Origin: Loxodes magnus
Taxonomy: Eukaryota; Ciliophora; Karyorelictea; Loxodida; Loxodidae
Reading direction: 5' to 3'
Assembly (NCBI GenBank): GCA_946699065.1
Contig: CAMPDV010002073.1
Location: 18,180-82,179, forward strand
Length of the DNA: 64,000 nucleotides
Below, piece after piece: positions 13,905-26,000 of the stretch. Positions within the stretch are counted from its first letter, which is position 1. Every line of letters begins with the position of its first letter. The position numbers and the translations under genes were made by a program. Under the pieces are notes generated by a model. That model searched no databases and was not told the origin of the DNA. It worked only from the letters and a program-made list of their open reading frames with translations.

Positions 13905-13990
13905 AATAATTAATAATAAATAATAAATAATAATAATAATAATAATTAATAAATAATAATAATCAATCATAAAAAATAAATAATAAAAAA
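13905..13990. repeat. AAT-type microsatellite
   Basis: Run of aataataaataataat-type triplets with interruptions. A shorter, rearranged version sits at 36420-36495 in copy 2 and a degenerate T-strand version at about 57540-57600 in copy 3. Confidence 0.8.
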
Positions 13991-14454
13991 ACAAAATTTA
14001 ATTTAAAATAAATAAAATACTTAATTAAATTTTTTAATTAATAATCAAAATTATTAACTTACTTTAACCCTTATAAATAATATTTTAACCACTTCACAAA
14101 AAAAAATGAAAATTTATACTCAACTTGAAATTTTTACAAAATCTAAAAATAAATCCATAAAATTTATAGCATAAATTTAAACTTTAACTTATTTCATTCT
14201 TTCATTTAACAAAATTATATTTTAAATATTTTTAAAAATTACCACTTTAAATCAACATACCTCACTAATTGCTATAACCTATCACTCAACCCTTTTTTTA
14301 AACTAATAATATTTAAGAATATAACAAATTTTTAATTAATAATTAAAAAACTTCATAAAACTAAAAACATAATTAACATTAAACATTCATTTAAATACAT
14401 TACCAATATCTTATATTTAATCGTAAAATTTAATTAAGTCAAATCATAAGTTAC

Positions 14455-15541
14455 TCAACTCGAAACTCTCCACTTTCTTATTGTCCTGTCATCCGCTCCC
14501 GATACCAACCATCTATTATCAACACTCAATGCTATAGACCATATTGATTCTGTATGCCCTTATAAAGTCTAGATACACTCACCCTTATCAAAGTTCCAGA
14601 TCTTGATTGTTCTGTCATCAGAACCAGAAAATATAACACTTGAATCAACACTTAACTGAATACTTGATACAACATCTTTATGGCCTTAAAGAGTACGAAT
14701 ACACTAACCAGAATAGAAGTCCCATGACTTAATTGTCTTGTCATCTGAACCAGATATTATATATCTATTATCCTTAGACATTATCACCGATGAAACTCAG
14801 TCTGAATGCCCAGTAAGAGTTCGCACAAGCTGACCAGTCTAGAAATCCCAAATCTTTATAGAGGAGTCAGCAGATCCCGATATAATATATCTAGAGTCAT
14901 AGGAGAGTACTACCGATCAAACTCAATCAGTATGTCCAGACAAAGTTCTTTGGAGATCACCATTGTGGAAATTTCAAATCTTTATGGTATTGTCATAAGA
15001 TCCTGATACTATATAGCTAGAGTCTGGGGAAATTACTACCGATCTAACTGAGGAAATATGCCCCGTTAAAGTTCTTATGAGAGAACCAGTCTATGAATTT
15101 CAGATCTTTATGGTTAAGTCATCAGATCCTGATACTATATAGCTAGAGTCCTAGGAGATTACTACCGATTAAACATCAGAAGTATGTCCTGTTATAGTTC
15201 TTTGGAGAGAACCTGTCTGGAAATTTCAGATCTTTATCGAATTTTCAGGTCATACTGAACCTGATACAATTCAATTCAGGTCACTTGATATGGCTACCGA
15301 TAACACAGCTGAATAGTGACCAGTAATGACTTAGTCTAAAAAATATTAAAGAAATACCTTTACTTTGGTCATAACTGATCTTATTTATTAACTTTTAGTA
15401 GCATAAGTTAGGCAGAATTTCATACTTAAAATGAAGTAGAGATACTTTCCCTAGAATGTGGCTTCTCGCTCTTAAGAGTTTTCTTAAAAAAATACTTTTA
15501 GTAAATTGCTTTTCTTTTTTCTCCGTTTCTTTTTTCACCAT
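14455..15541 (-). CDS. WD40 beta-propeller protein, copy 1 (intact, one 22 nt intron)
   Basis: Predicted 354 aa: exon 1 15541-15358, intron 15357-15336 (gtatttctttaatattttttag on the minus strand is 22 nt; starts gtattt, ends tttttag), exon 2 15335-14455. Removing the intron joins an N-terminal basic segment ([15 protein letters not shown]... KISYDQSK) in frame to seven WD40 blades of about 42 residues (roughly 64-352). Blades show GH, D and IKIW landmarks, for example GHTSDVQSV and SGSDDLTIKIW. Eight Trp codons are TGA, including conserved blade-ending Trp; the protein ends SS-TGA. TAA/TAG are read as Gln. No catalytic or membrane domain is seen, so it is a protein- or ligand-binding scaffold. 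Differences from copies 2 and 3 cluster at propeller-surface positions. Upstream, a divergent gene starts at 16937. Confidence 0.88.
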
Positions 15542-16936
15542 TTTAATTTTTATAACTTACTTCAATAACTATTTAATTAAAATAACTCAATAAATTTTAC
15601 TTACTTAATTTCAATAAAATTAAACAATAAAATTATTTATTAAGCATACTTATAAGTATCTTCTAAAACATTGATTTTTCTATTTTTGTCTTAAAACAAG
15701 ACAAGATATTAAACTAATAGTTTACAAACTTTTACAATTTTAATTATTTTATATCATTTTACTTTTAAATAAAAGGATAAGTAATTATTTCAAAAGTTTA
15801 TAACGAAGAATTATATCCTTATTATAATAACTTTAATATGCATTTATTAATTATTACTTATTTGTGCTTAAAATAAAAGACTCTTTAATAAGAAAACCTT
15901 ATTTCTTTGTAAACTAATTTAATTGATAAATAAAATATTACAATTCTTTTAAATCTACTGTTATTAATTATTATTTTTCACTTACATTTAATCAAAAAAT
16001 TATTTATTTAATCTTTTTACTAATTAAAAAAAGTAAATAAAATAAGTTTCTTATTAATTAGTTTGAATATATATTAAAAAACATAAAATTATTTAAAACA
16101 AAGCATTTTTAGAATTTATAATATAAACTCTTTTAATCGTCCACTTTCTTACTACTATTTCATTAAAACTTTTTATTTATAAAGGTCTCTCTTATAATAA
16201 TAAACTAATATAATTTATTATAATGTTGATTCTAAGCAAGTTATATAAATTTAATAAATATAAGTAGTAGAAAGTAAATATTTAATCTAACTATAAATGG
16301 TGTATCACTAATTTTATCTTACAATTATTAAATAGTAATATTTAATTTTATTATTAAAATAAGCTTTAATATGTTTAATTATGTCTATTAAATACTTAAA
16401 ATTTCATCCTTTTAGCTTTATTAGTTATTAATTAGTTTCTCTTTAATTTAGATATTAGATTAGTTATAATTAATACATTTAGATAACTTTCTCTTTTATA
16501 GCAAACTAATATTATATTTATTATTTATGTTATTTTTGTAATTATCATTTCTAATTAATAATACCTAAATTATTCTAGATTATTTAAAGATAAAAACTTA
16601 ATTCTATTATTATATACAAATCTATATTATATTGCTAACACTATTAATACTCTCTTTCTTAAAATTAGTTGTTTGATATTTAGAAAATTATAAGCTTTTA
16701 AGTAAGAAAGCATATTTTTAATCTTCTATTATTATTTTCTGAATTAATAGAAAGAGTAAACTTAACATAATATGTTTCTTTGTAGTATGAGATAATATAA
16801 GTATTAGATTAGCTAGTATAAGCTATTTAAAACTAAAATTAAAGCCACAATAAATCCTAGTCTAGTTGACTTTAGTCATAAAATTTAAAAAGAATACAGT
16901 CTTTAGTAGTAATAAGAAAGGATTTAAATAAACATA

Positions 16937-17534
16937 ATGAAAGTGAGAAAAAAATTAAACCTACAAGATAAGAGTTTTAAAGCTTAAATTGAAATTTATT
17001 AATTAAAAGATTTAAGAATATCATTTGCTATCTAGAATGAAATAGCTGCTAAACTTTAATTTTTTCTGAATAAATTAAAATAATAAATTGCAACCAAAAG
17101 GCATGCTTGATATTTAAAAAATATTTAAGTTTGCAAGTAGTTACAAATTGGATATTGAGCATGGTTTAACAAGTGCTTCTTAAGAAAAATAGAATAACAA
17201 AAGTTTTATAGAAGAATAAATATTATAGAATTCCAGTGCTTCTAAATAGAAAAAAAAGAAATCACTAAAATTTAATTAATCAAAGTCTTAAATAAAAAAG
17301 TTGCTATTAAATGAGAAATGTACATGTCCAAAGTGGTTGCCAAAATGTCTACTTTGAACTTATAAATCTAAGAATTGTCCTTTTGAAAAAAACAAAAAAA
17401 TGTAAATCCTTCTAGAACTAGAATATTCAATGACTTTTATAAAATTTAGATTGAAATATTCATGCAATAGCTCGAGATCTAAATTTTCGAAGTAGCATAA
17501 TTTTACACACTCTTTAAATTTTTCAATTTCTTGA
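16937..17534 (+). CDS. Cys-containing basic protein in WD40 unit, copy 1
   Basis: An ATG at 16937 opens MKVRKKLNLQDKSFKAQIEIYQ, continuing to NEIAAKLQ. From about 17080 another phase is clearly better: KLQPKGMLDIQKIFKFAS, SYKLDIEHGLTSASQEKQNN, then a Lys-rich stretch and a Cys cluster, KCTCPKWLPKC, YKSKNCPFEKNKKM, ending TGA at 17532-17534. A short intron or a one-base shift near 17065-17090 must join them. The Cys cluster loosely recalls a CXC/zinc-binding motif, but spacing does not match a known family, so function is open. The original phase also stays open to a TGA at 17714. The gene is divergent from the WD40 gene, with 1.4 kb between the start codons. Confidence 0.5.
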
Positions 17535-18149
17535 TTGTCTTAAATCAAAAATTTTCAGTTACGTTTATTTTTTATTCTCTTAGGAATATAAAAATTGCTG
17601 TTTTTTTCTCCAACTTTGCAATATCTTAGATTGAATTTGCTACTTCATTCACTTCACTATTCAATAGACATAAATTTAAATCCCAAAACTACAACATTCA
17701 TACTTTAGTCTCTTGAAAACATTATCAGTCTAATCCTTTAAAGCTCTATATGCTTAACTTCCCTTTTCTTAATTTAGATCATATTACCCTAATTGATTTT
17801 CCTTATATCTTTAAGCTAAAATAAACCTAAAATATTAACTACCATAAAAAAGCATTAAAGCTAGATTTTATTTTTAAATTAGTTTAATATACTTATTAGC
17901 AAATTTCTTGTAAATAAAAGCTTAGAATGAAATATATAGTATATTTAAAGGTTTAATGTATCTTGTTAGTTTATTAAGATACATAAATAAGAAGTTTATA
18001 CAGAATTAGGCTATCTTTAATTAAAGATACTGAGTCTAGTAATCTTAATAATATATTAATTTAACTAGTAATGCTCCAATAAATAACCAATTAAATACTT
18101 TAATGGATTTATTAACTCTGAGGCTAGTACTTTAAAGTTGTTTTTTTGC

Positions 18150-19480
18150 CAGTTTGAACTTTCTTTCTTCTCTAATCATTTCAATTTACTGCTCATTGAT
18201 ATGTAGTTCCTCGCTCTTACACTTAGTTTGTCTTTCTTTAACATAAATTTTAAGAAGATAAACTGAAAGAAACTAAGCCAGCAACTAAACTATCTTAATT
18301 GATTCATATAAGCAAACAGCTACTTTGAAGTTAAATCTACTTCTTAGCTTCAATAATGTAAATCTTCTAAAAAAGTATCATATGAAGTTGTCTATTTTCT
18401 TTTACGAAAAGCTTTAAAATAAATCTATCAAATGTTTTTTTTTTAAGCTCCAGATTCTACTTATTAGGTAAGTAAATGATATATATGTTCCTTAATCCTT
18501 AAATCTTATAGCTTAGATTTATTATTTTTTTGCTTTTTTCTTCCCTTTTAAAGAAAGTTGCTTATTATCTTTATATTGATAGATTAAACTCCTCATTGTA
18601 GCGTAGCTCTTAGACTAAACTTGTAATTTAAAAAATTGAAAGCAGGGAGTTTAAAAATTTTTTACAAGTCAGCTTTACTTGGCAGTTATATTCAGCATGT
18701 TAAAAACAATAGGAGACTCATTGAGATTCTTTAATTTTAAATATCTATCGTTGATGGGATATTCCTATACTTTTTTCTTTTTTTAATTCCTTTAGTTCAA
18801 ACTATTCTTTCATAGTAATAATTCTTCTAAACCTCTGATGGTTTTATCAGATAATCTTTAAACTATATTTAGTTTCTTTCAAATCTACCCGTTTATATCC
18901 AACGAGGTCTGGATTAAAAGCTAACCGTCTATTTCGTTTCTATCTTTGAAGATGTGACTTTATTTTAAAGATTAAGTTTCATACTGGGAATGTTTTGTTT
19001 TTGGTATTTCGTCTTTTTCTGTTTCTTTGATTTTATTCGGGTATCAGGCTTAATATTATATATATCAAAATATAGCGAAAAAACTTCCAAAGCTTGATTA
19101 GTCTTCTATATATTTTTCTGTTTATCAAGCATTTCTAACTACAAAAATATCGCAATTCTAGCAATGAAGTTAAGTAGAAATCAGACAGCAATTGAATGTT
19201 CTCCGCAGCCTTCATCAAAGAGTTCAAAATTTTTAGCAATCCTTAGAGAAATTAACATCACTAATAAGAATCTCTCGTTTGGAAGTATTTGAGGCTTTTA
19301 AATATTTCTTAGATGAATTCATAGACAAAACCAGTCAAGCAATTAATGACAAATATAAGATTGTCCAAATACCTCGCTTTATCTTAATTTTAAGCTCATT
19401 CTTAGTGTCTATTATTTGCTTCATTCAACATTCTCTACTTTTTACTAAAATTTGGACTATAGAAATTGATATCTGACTCT
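18150..19480 (-). CDS. Unrecognised coding region, loop of the inverted repeat
   Basis: Several minus-strand segments have convincing protein composition: AKNFELFDEGCGEHSIAV and MLDKQKNIQKTNQALEVF near 19050-19230; RRLAFNPDLVGYKRVDLK near 18890-18940; LPSKADLQKIFKLPAFNF near 18640; and FNFKVAVCLYESIKIVQLL followed by CKSEELHINEQQIEMIREE near 18180-18330. They lie in different phases, so the gene has several short introns or is decayed. Basic regions alternate with one or two hydrophobic stretches. No family recognised. The gene starts just right of the WD40 unit boundary and reads towards it. Confidence 0.4.
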
Positions 19481-20079
19481 GTCTTTTAGATCACTGTTTC
19501 TTATTAGAATAGAATTAAATTTTCATCTTGCTGACTTTTCTTTAATGTTCCTTTATTCACCATATAAAGATCTAAAGGAATTGCCAATAAACAACTTCAA
19601 GTAAGTTTTTAAGCTTCACATATTACTAGACTAGACTAAGGTTTTTATTAGATCTCACTATCTTGAATCTATTAAACTGATTGGTATTCAAACGTAGTAA
19701 GCTAATTACACCTCACTCACTATAACTACAAATAATGGTAAACCTTAATATATTTAAAAGAAGTAAAAGCTTGTTATTTTAATAGCAACTTATTTTAACC
19801 TAAATAGACAAATAATTAGATATTAAAGTAGCAAGGATATAAGATTAACAACCTAGCTTAATTAACTAATCACTATATCCTAATTTTAATAGCCTAGCAT
19901 TATTATATTACAGTTACTAAGACTATTAGCAACCCTTTATTTTAACAAAGCAGCTTATTAGTATTATATATTTAGTGCTTTAATGTAAAGACTATAAGAG
20001 ATATACTTATAACATTTAAATAATTATTAACCATGTATCTTAGTAATAGCACATCTATATACTATTGTAGAACTTTTAA
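19481..20079. other. Spacer before right arm, nothing recognised
   Basis: AT-rich sequence unique to the loop, up to the start of the right inverted-repeat arm. No feature seen. Confidence 0.5.
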
Positions 20080-20725
20080 TTTTATAGTGGAAATAGTTAA
20101 TATGCTTAATTTATTATATTTTTGGTTATTAAACAATATAATGCTAAAAAGGCTAAAGACTTTTTTAAAAAAACTAATACAAAATTTTATCCTTCAAACA
20201 AATTCCTGGAATACAAATTCTATCAATATTGGAATTTTCGCAAAAGATTTACCCAATAGGTGGAAAATTCTAAAGAGCCTTAAATGATTATTTCTTTTAT
20301 CCATAGGCTATTAGCAAACAGACTTGAATAATATTGTACGACTTTATAATTATAATATGTTAGATTAAAAGTGAAGATTAGTAAGATTCTTAAGAAATAA
20401 TATAACTAGGAATAAAGCTAAAATATCAATTCCATTTTGAGGGTTTCTAATACTTATTTACTAATAAGTATCGAATAGCATTTATTTGATAATTATAAAC
20501 TTGATAGTGTTTGTTTAATATAATATAGAGAAGGTATTAAAACATTTTGTTAAAAGTAATAATTAGCTAAACTTAAATAAGTCAAAATAATAATAGAAAA
20601 CAAAGATTTATTATTTGCTATTAAGCTTCTTATATTAGTTATAAACTTAATTAATTAATATAAGCCATATATTAGACCAGCTAATACCAAAATAATTACT
20701 ATCACTAAAAGAATGTAGTTTTACC

Positions 20726-21660
20726 ATGCTTTTTCCTTACTAAAAATTAATAAATAATAGAATTCCATTAAGCTCCTTTTCTCTTACTCTTCTGATGTTT
20801 CCTTCTTAAAATAAGGATAATTTTATTTTTCTGGTATTTGGCAATTGTTTTTTCCCTGAATCGTAACATCTAAGTGTTTATCACCTCGGCAAATATGTAA
20901 ACCTTTCAGAAATTTATTTTGTTCTTCTTTATTTTAGCTCTCATTTACTAATGAAAAGGTTTTTTTATAAATCTGCACCTTAAAATAGTAAATTTTACCT
21001 ATCTCTGCCTATTCCTTCATATCTTGTATATGCACACTTGTTTAAGCTCTGTGTTATTCCGTAATTTTTTATACTCTTCTAAATAGTCAGAGTTAGTTTC
21101 AATTACTTTCTAGAAGTTATGTAAAAAATGCCCGCTTACTTTCTCTGCTTTTACTCAAAAGGATGTTCATTTCTTCTATATCTTTCTATCTATATTTATA
21201 ATATCGCTATTCATTCTATTAGCTGTTGCTAACTTATTTGGCTTCACTCTATTTATTTTCAATATTTTCTGAATTAATGTGGATTATAATATTTTGCTTT
21301 AAAAGCTTTTTTACTGCAAAACTTAATGGTTTTCTTTGGTTTACTCTTACAGTTTTATTCTCTATGGAGCACAAATTTTTTCATCGATTGCTACTTCTTT
21401 TTGAGTTTAATCTTGCTAACATGTTTATCCTGTCTCTTCATTATACCAAGAAACCTTTGGTTTTTCTTCTCGTTTTGGTATAAAATTCAGACCCGCTTAC
21501 AGTTCCACGAAAGACTCTTATATCTGTTAGTAAATTTACATTTGAAGCTTTTTATTCTCTCATCCAATTTTTAGAAAAGCCTCAACATCTGCTATAAGCA
21601 TAGTTCAAAGATAAAATCAAAAATTTAATTTCTATTTTTATTTATTTTTCTTACAGATGA
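20726..21660 (+). CDS. Candidate polytopic membrane protein, right arm (left-arm copy 9420-10360, minus)
   Basis: An ATG at 20726 opens a frame reading MLFPYQKLINNRIPL, then NCFFPESQHLSVYHLGKY, LPIPSYLVYAHLFKL and several hydrophobic stretches. From about 20890 a second phase (containing LMWIIIFCF, LNGFLWFTLTVLF, MEHKFFHRLL) stays free of TGA to 21657, so a short intron or frameshift probably joins the two. The opposite strand is also open for about 850 bases (containing KGLHICRGDKHLDVTIQG and one strong hydrophobic helix), so strand choice is uncertain; I prefer plus because it holds no TGA at all over about 300 codons. No family recognised. Confidence 0.3.
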
Positions 21661-22339
21661 AATCATAAGTAAATTAAGCCAATATGCTACAATCTTCAAT
21701 GTCTTTATTTTTTATTATATAAAAGTAAGAAAAAAACCTAATTTTATTTAAAAAATAGATTTAAGTAGCTCAAAAAGTAGATCTTTCTTGAAGGAATATC
21801 TTTAAATAAATACATTAAACTGCAATAATAATAAAAGCTAGAAATTTACCTTTATAGACTAAAATGAGAAGCCTGTTTTTTAATTGCTAGAGTGGTAGAC
21901 TAGAATATTAATTTATATATAGATTCATTTATAAGATTAAATATTTAAAAATACAAGAAAGATATGAATGTCTAAAAGTACGTTATGCATATTCTAACTT
22001 ACTTTATGATTTCATTTATCTTTGCTGATATTTTGGAAGCATATACAATCATCTTTCGCATCAAAAGTTATTTAATCAAACTCCATTCAAATTTATTTTA
22101 CTTAAGTTATTGCTGATAATAGATCTAAGATTTTCTATCAATGCGTTTATTAACGAATGAATCTCTGTTAATTTCTAGTTTTTCAGCAATCATATGAACT
22201 AATAAAATTCTTAATTTATTACCTTATTTCTTATCGTAAGTAAATTATTATATTTATTAAATTGGAACATAACAATCCAACTATTAAATCTGAACAATCT
22301 TTAACTGTTTTAAATCAATATAATAAATTTCATTTATTG

Positions 22340-23040
22340 GTAGTATTCATCCTAAGGCACCAACATATATTATATTGTAATTTCCAATTGGTACCTATTT
22401 ATTAGCAATTTCTTTTAATCTTATTTATAACTTTTCAAATATATGATGCTAGCATATTTATTTAGTCTACTATTAATAATCTACCTCATTTTAATTATTT
22501 TCACTCTTTCTTTATTTTTATTTTGAAACAGTTAATCAATTACTAAAAGCTGGTAAATTATGTAATGAATAAGGTGTTATTATGTTTAGGAATTATGCCA
22601 ATTTCTTATAATTTCCAGGATTTTACTTAATTAGTAGTATCATATTGTTAAATATTTTTAATAGTTTAAATTTTCCTATTCCAGTTGATCCTAATGGAAG
22701 AAGTATGTATTAGATATTTTGTTTTCAAAATTAAATAAATTAAATAGCTAACTTTTAATTTATTTATAGTTGAATATCTATAATTTCTAATATTTTAAGT
22801 TTAATTTAATTTTTTATTTTTCATTTTCTAGTCTTTTTTCTGAATTTATAAGCTAATTTTGTTGGATAATGCTTATTGTTTATTAATTCTGTATTAAATA
22901 TTTAAAACGCATATTCATTGTAACTTTCCGTAGAATTATTTCTTTTAAATATGCAGTCAGTATCTTCTTAATGTCACAGGTTTATATAAAAATGAGTTAA
23001 TTTTAGCAATTTTAGGTAAAAGATTTTTGTTTATACTTTT
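22340..23040 (+). CDS. Membrane-protein-like coding region, right-arm copy
   Basis: From about 22525 one frame reads ETVNQLLKAGKLCNEQ, then FRNYANFLQFPGFYLIS, a hydrophobic segment (ISSIILLNIFN) and FPIPVDPNGRSMYQ, continuing with LQANFVGQCLLFINS and SVSSQCHRFIQK. The mix of Gly, Pro, Asp and Cys is better than expected for random T-rich sequence. Two TGA codons fall inside and would be Trp. The left arm keeps the same frame and shows a CAA/TAA silent exchange. It looks like part of a polytopic membrane protein; T-rich DNA always yields hydrophobic residues, so confidence is limited. No family recognised. Confidence 0.4.
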
Positions 23041-26000
23041 AGAATCTAAAAAAGTAACTTATTAGATTATTATTTGTTTAATTTTTAGTTCTTATAGTAA
23101 TTACTTTTTTTCCTATACTAAATAATAGAATCAATTCATAACAAGTTATATTTTTTTAATTATTTGCTACTACTCTCAAATAAACGATTCGGAGTAAAAT
23201 TTGTTTTGAGTCATATGCTCAAAATATCGTAATTTATCTTCAGAAAAGTAATGCTTATTATTTATATCTTTCAAATAAGTAAATATTATAGATATTAGAT
23301 TAGATTAATTTTTATTAAATTTAAGTTTTCGTTATTTATCTCGACTTAGTTTTTCATTTAATGAGAACATTTGCAAATTATTCTACTTTCCAAACTTCTC
23401 AGTATTTCTAAAATTTTGTATTTCTCAAAAAAGGATTAATTCAAATATATATTAATTTACTATTCTACGTTATAAGAGTTTTAATAAATATCTATTTCCA
23501 AAATCCTTTACAATCCATTATTTTTGTTTTACTTTTTGTAATGTTTTTGATTTTATACTTTAGTACATTATTAATATCTAATACAAGCTAAGCATCCTAA
23601 TTGGTTATTCATAATTGAAGTTAAAGTTTCATGAACGGCAATATAAATTTATCATTCCGTCAGGATTTTATAATTTCCTTTTAATAAAAAAGCCAATTTT
23701 TTATATCTTAACATATAATCTTAATTTGCGGTTTAGTTGTTTTGCTATTTTTATCGACTTTCCTTTTTAATTTGTTGGTTTATTTAGTTTTTATTTAATG
23801 TTAGGTGCATTAGTGTAAAATGATAGTAACTATAATTGTAATTAGTTTGATTAATTTAATTTTATAACATCAATAATGATGTTTTATTTTAGCTAAAATT
23901 AAAGTATTATTCTCTAATGTTGCTGTTTATACTTATATATAATTAATATGATTAATGATATAAAATGTATTATGTAATATATGCTTCATACTTATAATTC
24001 AAATCTAAATTAATCTTTATTATAATTTAGTGAAGAGAAAGTTCCCTATAATTCTCTATTAAAGTAACTAGTTTTGCTATTTTACTAACTGCTACTTAAT
24101 TTATTACATATCCCTTTTACATAATCTAGATATTTTCATCTATTTTTAGTTATTTTTAAACTAAATAACTAAAAATAAAATAAATCTACTAAAGCTAAAA
24201 TTAATAGAATAGCTTCTATAATTTATTACTTTTAAACTATTATTAAATTACAATACTTTAAAACCTTAAACTTTGCTAGATAAGAAAGGAAAATAACCTA
24301 TTAAGGATATAATAGATTAGATATAAGCATTAATTTTTTATTTATTGCTAAATAAATTTAATTCGGAAAGATAATTGAAATCTCATTAGTACAAGAAATA
24401 TTCCATTATAAGTCTTGCCTTACGTTACTATATTAACTTTGAGTAAGTTTCATTAAAGCATAAAGTAAACATAGCTACAGACCTCAAGACAATCATATTA
24501 AGAATCTCTCTTAGAGCATAAATTTATTTCCTCCTAGGTATGAATTTAATATTTTTAAGGATTTTAGGAGATTATTTAGTATACTAAGATTGAGAGAAGC
24601 ACATAATGATACTCCTACAGACTTTTTATTTTATACTTAAGCATTTTTTTAAATTTTCTTTGTAATTGAATATTCTTTTTAATAATCTAAGTTATAATGA
24701 AACTTAGAGCTATTGAAATCCCTAATACTTTTAACTAAATAATTTTAGAATGCTGTTACAAATGTTAAATGATATAGGAATTAAAAATAGAAATAGTATC
24801 CAGTTTATAAAAGGATATAATAATTAAAATTAATTTTAGAGATTATAATAAGTAATTGTATGATATAATAATAATACTTCCAGTTATTATTAGTAAACCA
24901 TATAATTATACTCAATCTATCATACTTTTCATTTATTTTCTATTACCATTCATCTTACATAAGTTTAACCAATATAATAGTAAGCCAGGCTTAAATTAAG
25001 GCATCAAGAATAACTTTTTGGGACTAGATAATTAGTTCTAATAGAAAATTATCAAAACAATATATACTAAAGTCTATAAAATTAATTTAACACTTTATAA
25101 AGTAAGCTATTAACATTAGAGTTTAAAATATCTTAGGTAAAATAATAATAACAAAGAGAAATAATAGTATTCTCATATATTCACTTAATTATCCTAATAA
25201 TAAACCATGTAATATAATATTTTACTTAAAAAGCATATAGTTAAAATAAACACATTAAGTGGATTAAGATTTATCAGATAATAAATAATTATAATTTAAC
25301 TTAAAGATATTCAAGTATAGTTATATCAACAATCAGTCCTTTAATTAAAATAATTTATTCACTTGATAAATCTTTCAGCTACTTAGCGAATTATTTTAGT
25401 TATAATAATCCTTCTTAAATTTTTAAGGCTTTTTATCCTTATGATCTCTAAATAAGAAACTTCAGTGATAATTCATTTATCTCTTTATTTTTAAATTCTA
25501 TAAACAATTTTTTCTTTCTAATTTGATATCAAGTTAAAACTTAATTATTGCCTTTAATTTTTAATTGTTTTTTCCGGATATTTCAAAGATTTTAAATAAA
25601 GCTTAATTGGTTTAAGTTTTTCGTTTTTCAATTATCTAGATAATTCTTTCAAAAGAATTCTAAATTTTACTTGTTTTTGAAGTAATTTATAAGCAATCTC
25701 CTTCTTTATGAGTTTTTATATTCTTATTATTTATATAAAAGTGAGAATCAATATATGATACTTTACTATGATAAGAGAATTATCTAAATGACATAAGATA
25801 TTATTAATTTATGAGCATTTAAAACATTTTTCTAACTTCGATACTATTATTAAGCTTCATATCTAAAACTTAGTAAGACTGTTTACTATGACTTATCAGT
25901 AATTGTTAATTTTTCAAATTAAGCGTTTATTTTGATGTTAAAATATCTTTATAATTTTATTTCTTTAATCTTAAATAAAAGTATGCTACCACTTTATTAA

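Larger units (their letters stand above)
11005..18165. repeat. WD40 segmental-duplication unit, copy 1
   Basis: Direct repeat of 34330-40775. Homology starts around gaaaatgaatat (11023 / 34350) and runs, with one large gap, to the block ggctagtactt near 18150 / 40735. The gap at 11106-11945 is a retrotransposon insertion absent from copy 2. The unit holds a minus-strand coding region (about 12480-13100), the WD40 gene (14455-15541, minus) and a divergent plus-strand gene (from 16937). An inverted third copy, 54870-58610, covers only the part from the WD40 upstream flank to the downstream motif block. Confidence 0.9.

Noticed and set aside
19279-19476. Plus-strand ORF MEVFEAFKYFLDEFIDK and onward
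   Set aside because: Reads well locally, but the minus strand carries a longer run of better segments across the same block; kept as an alternative only.
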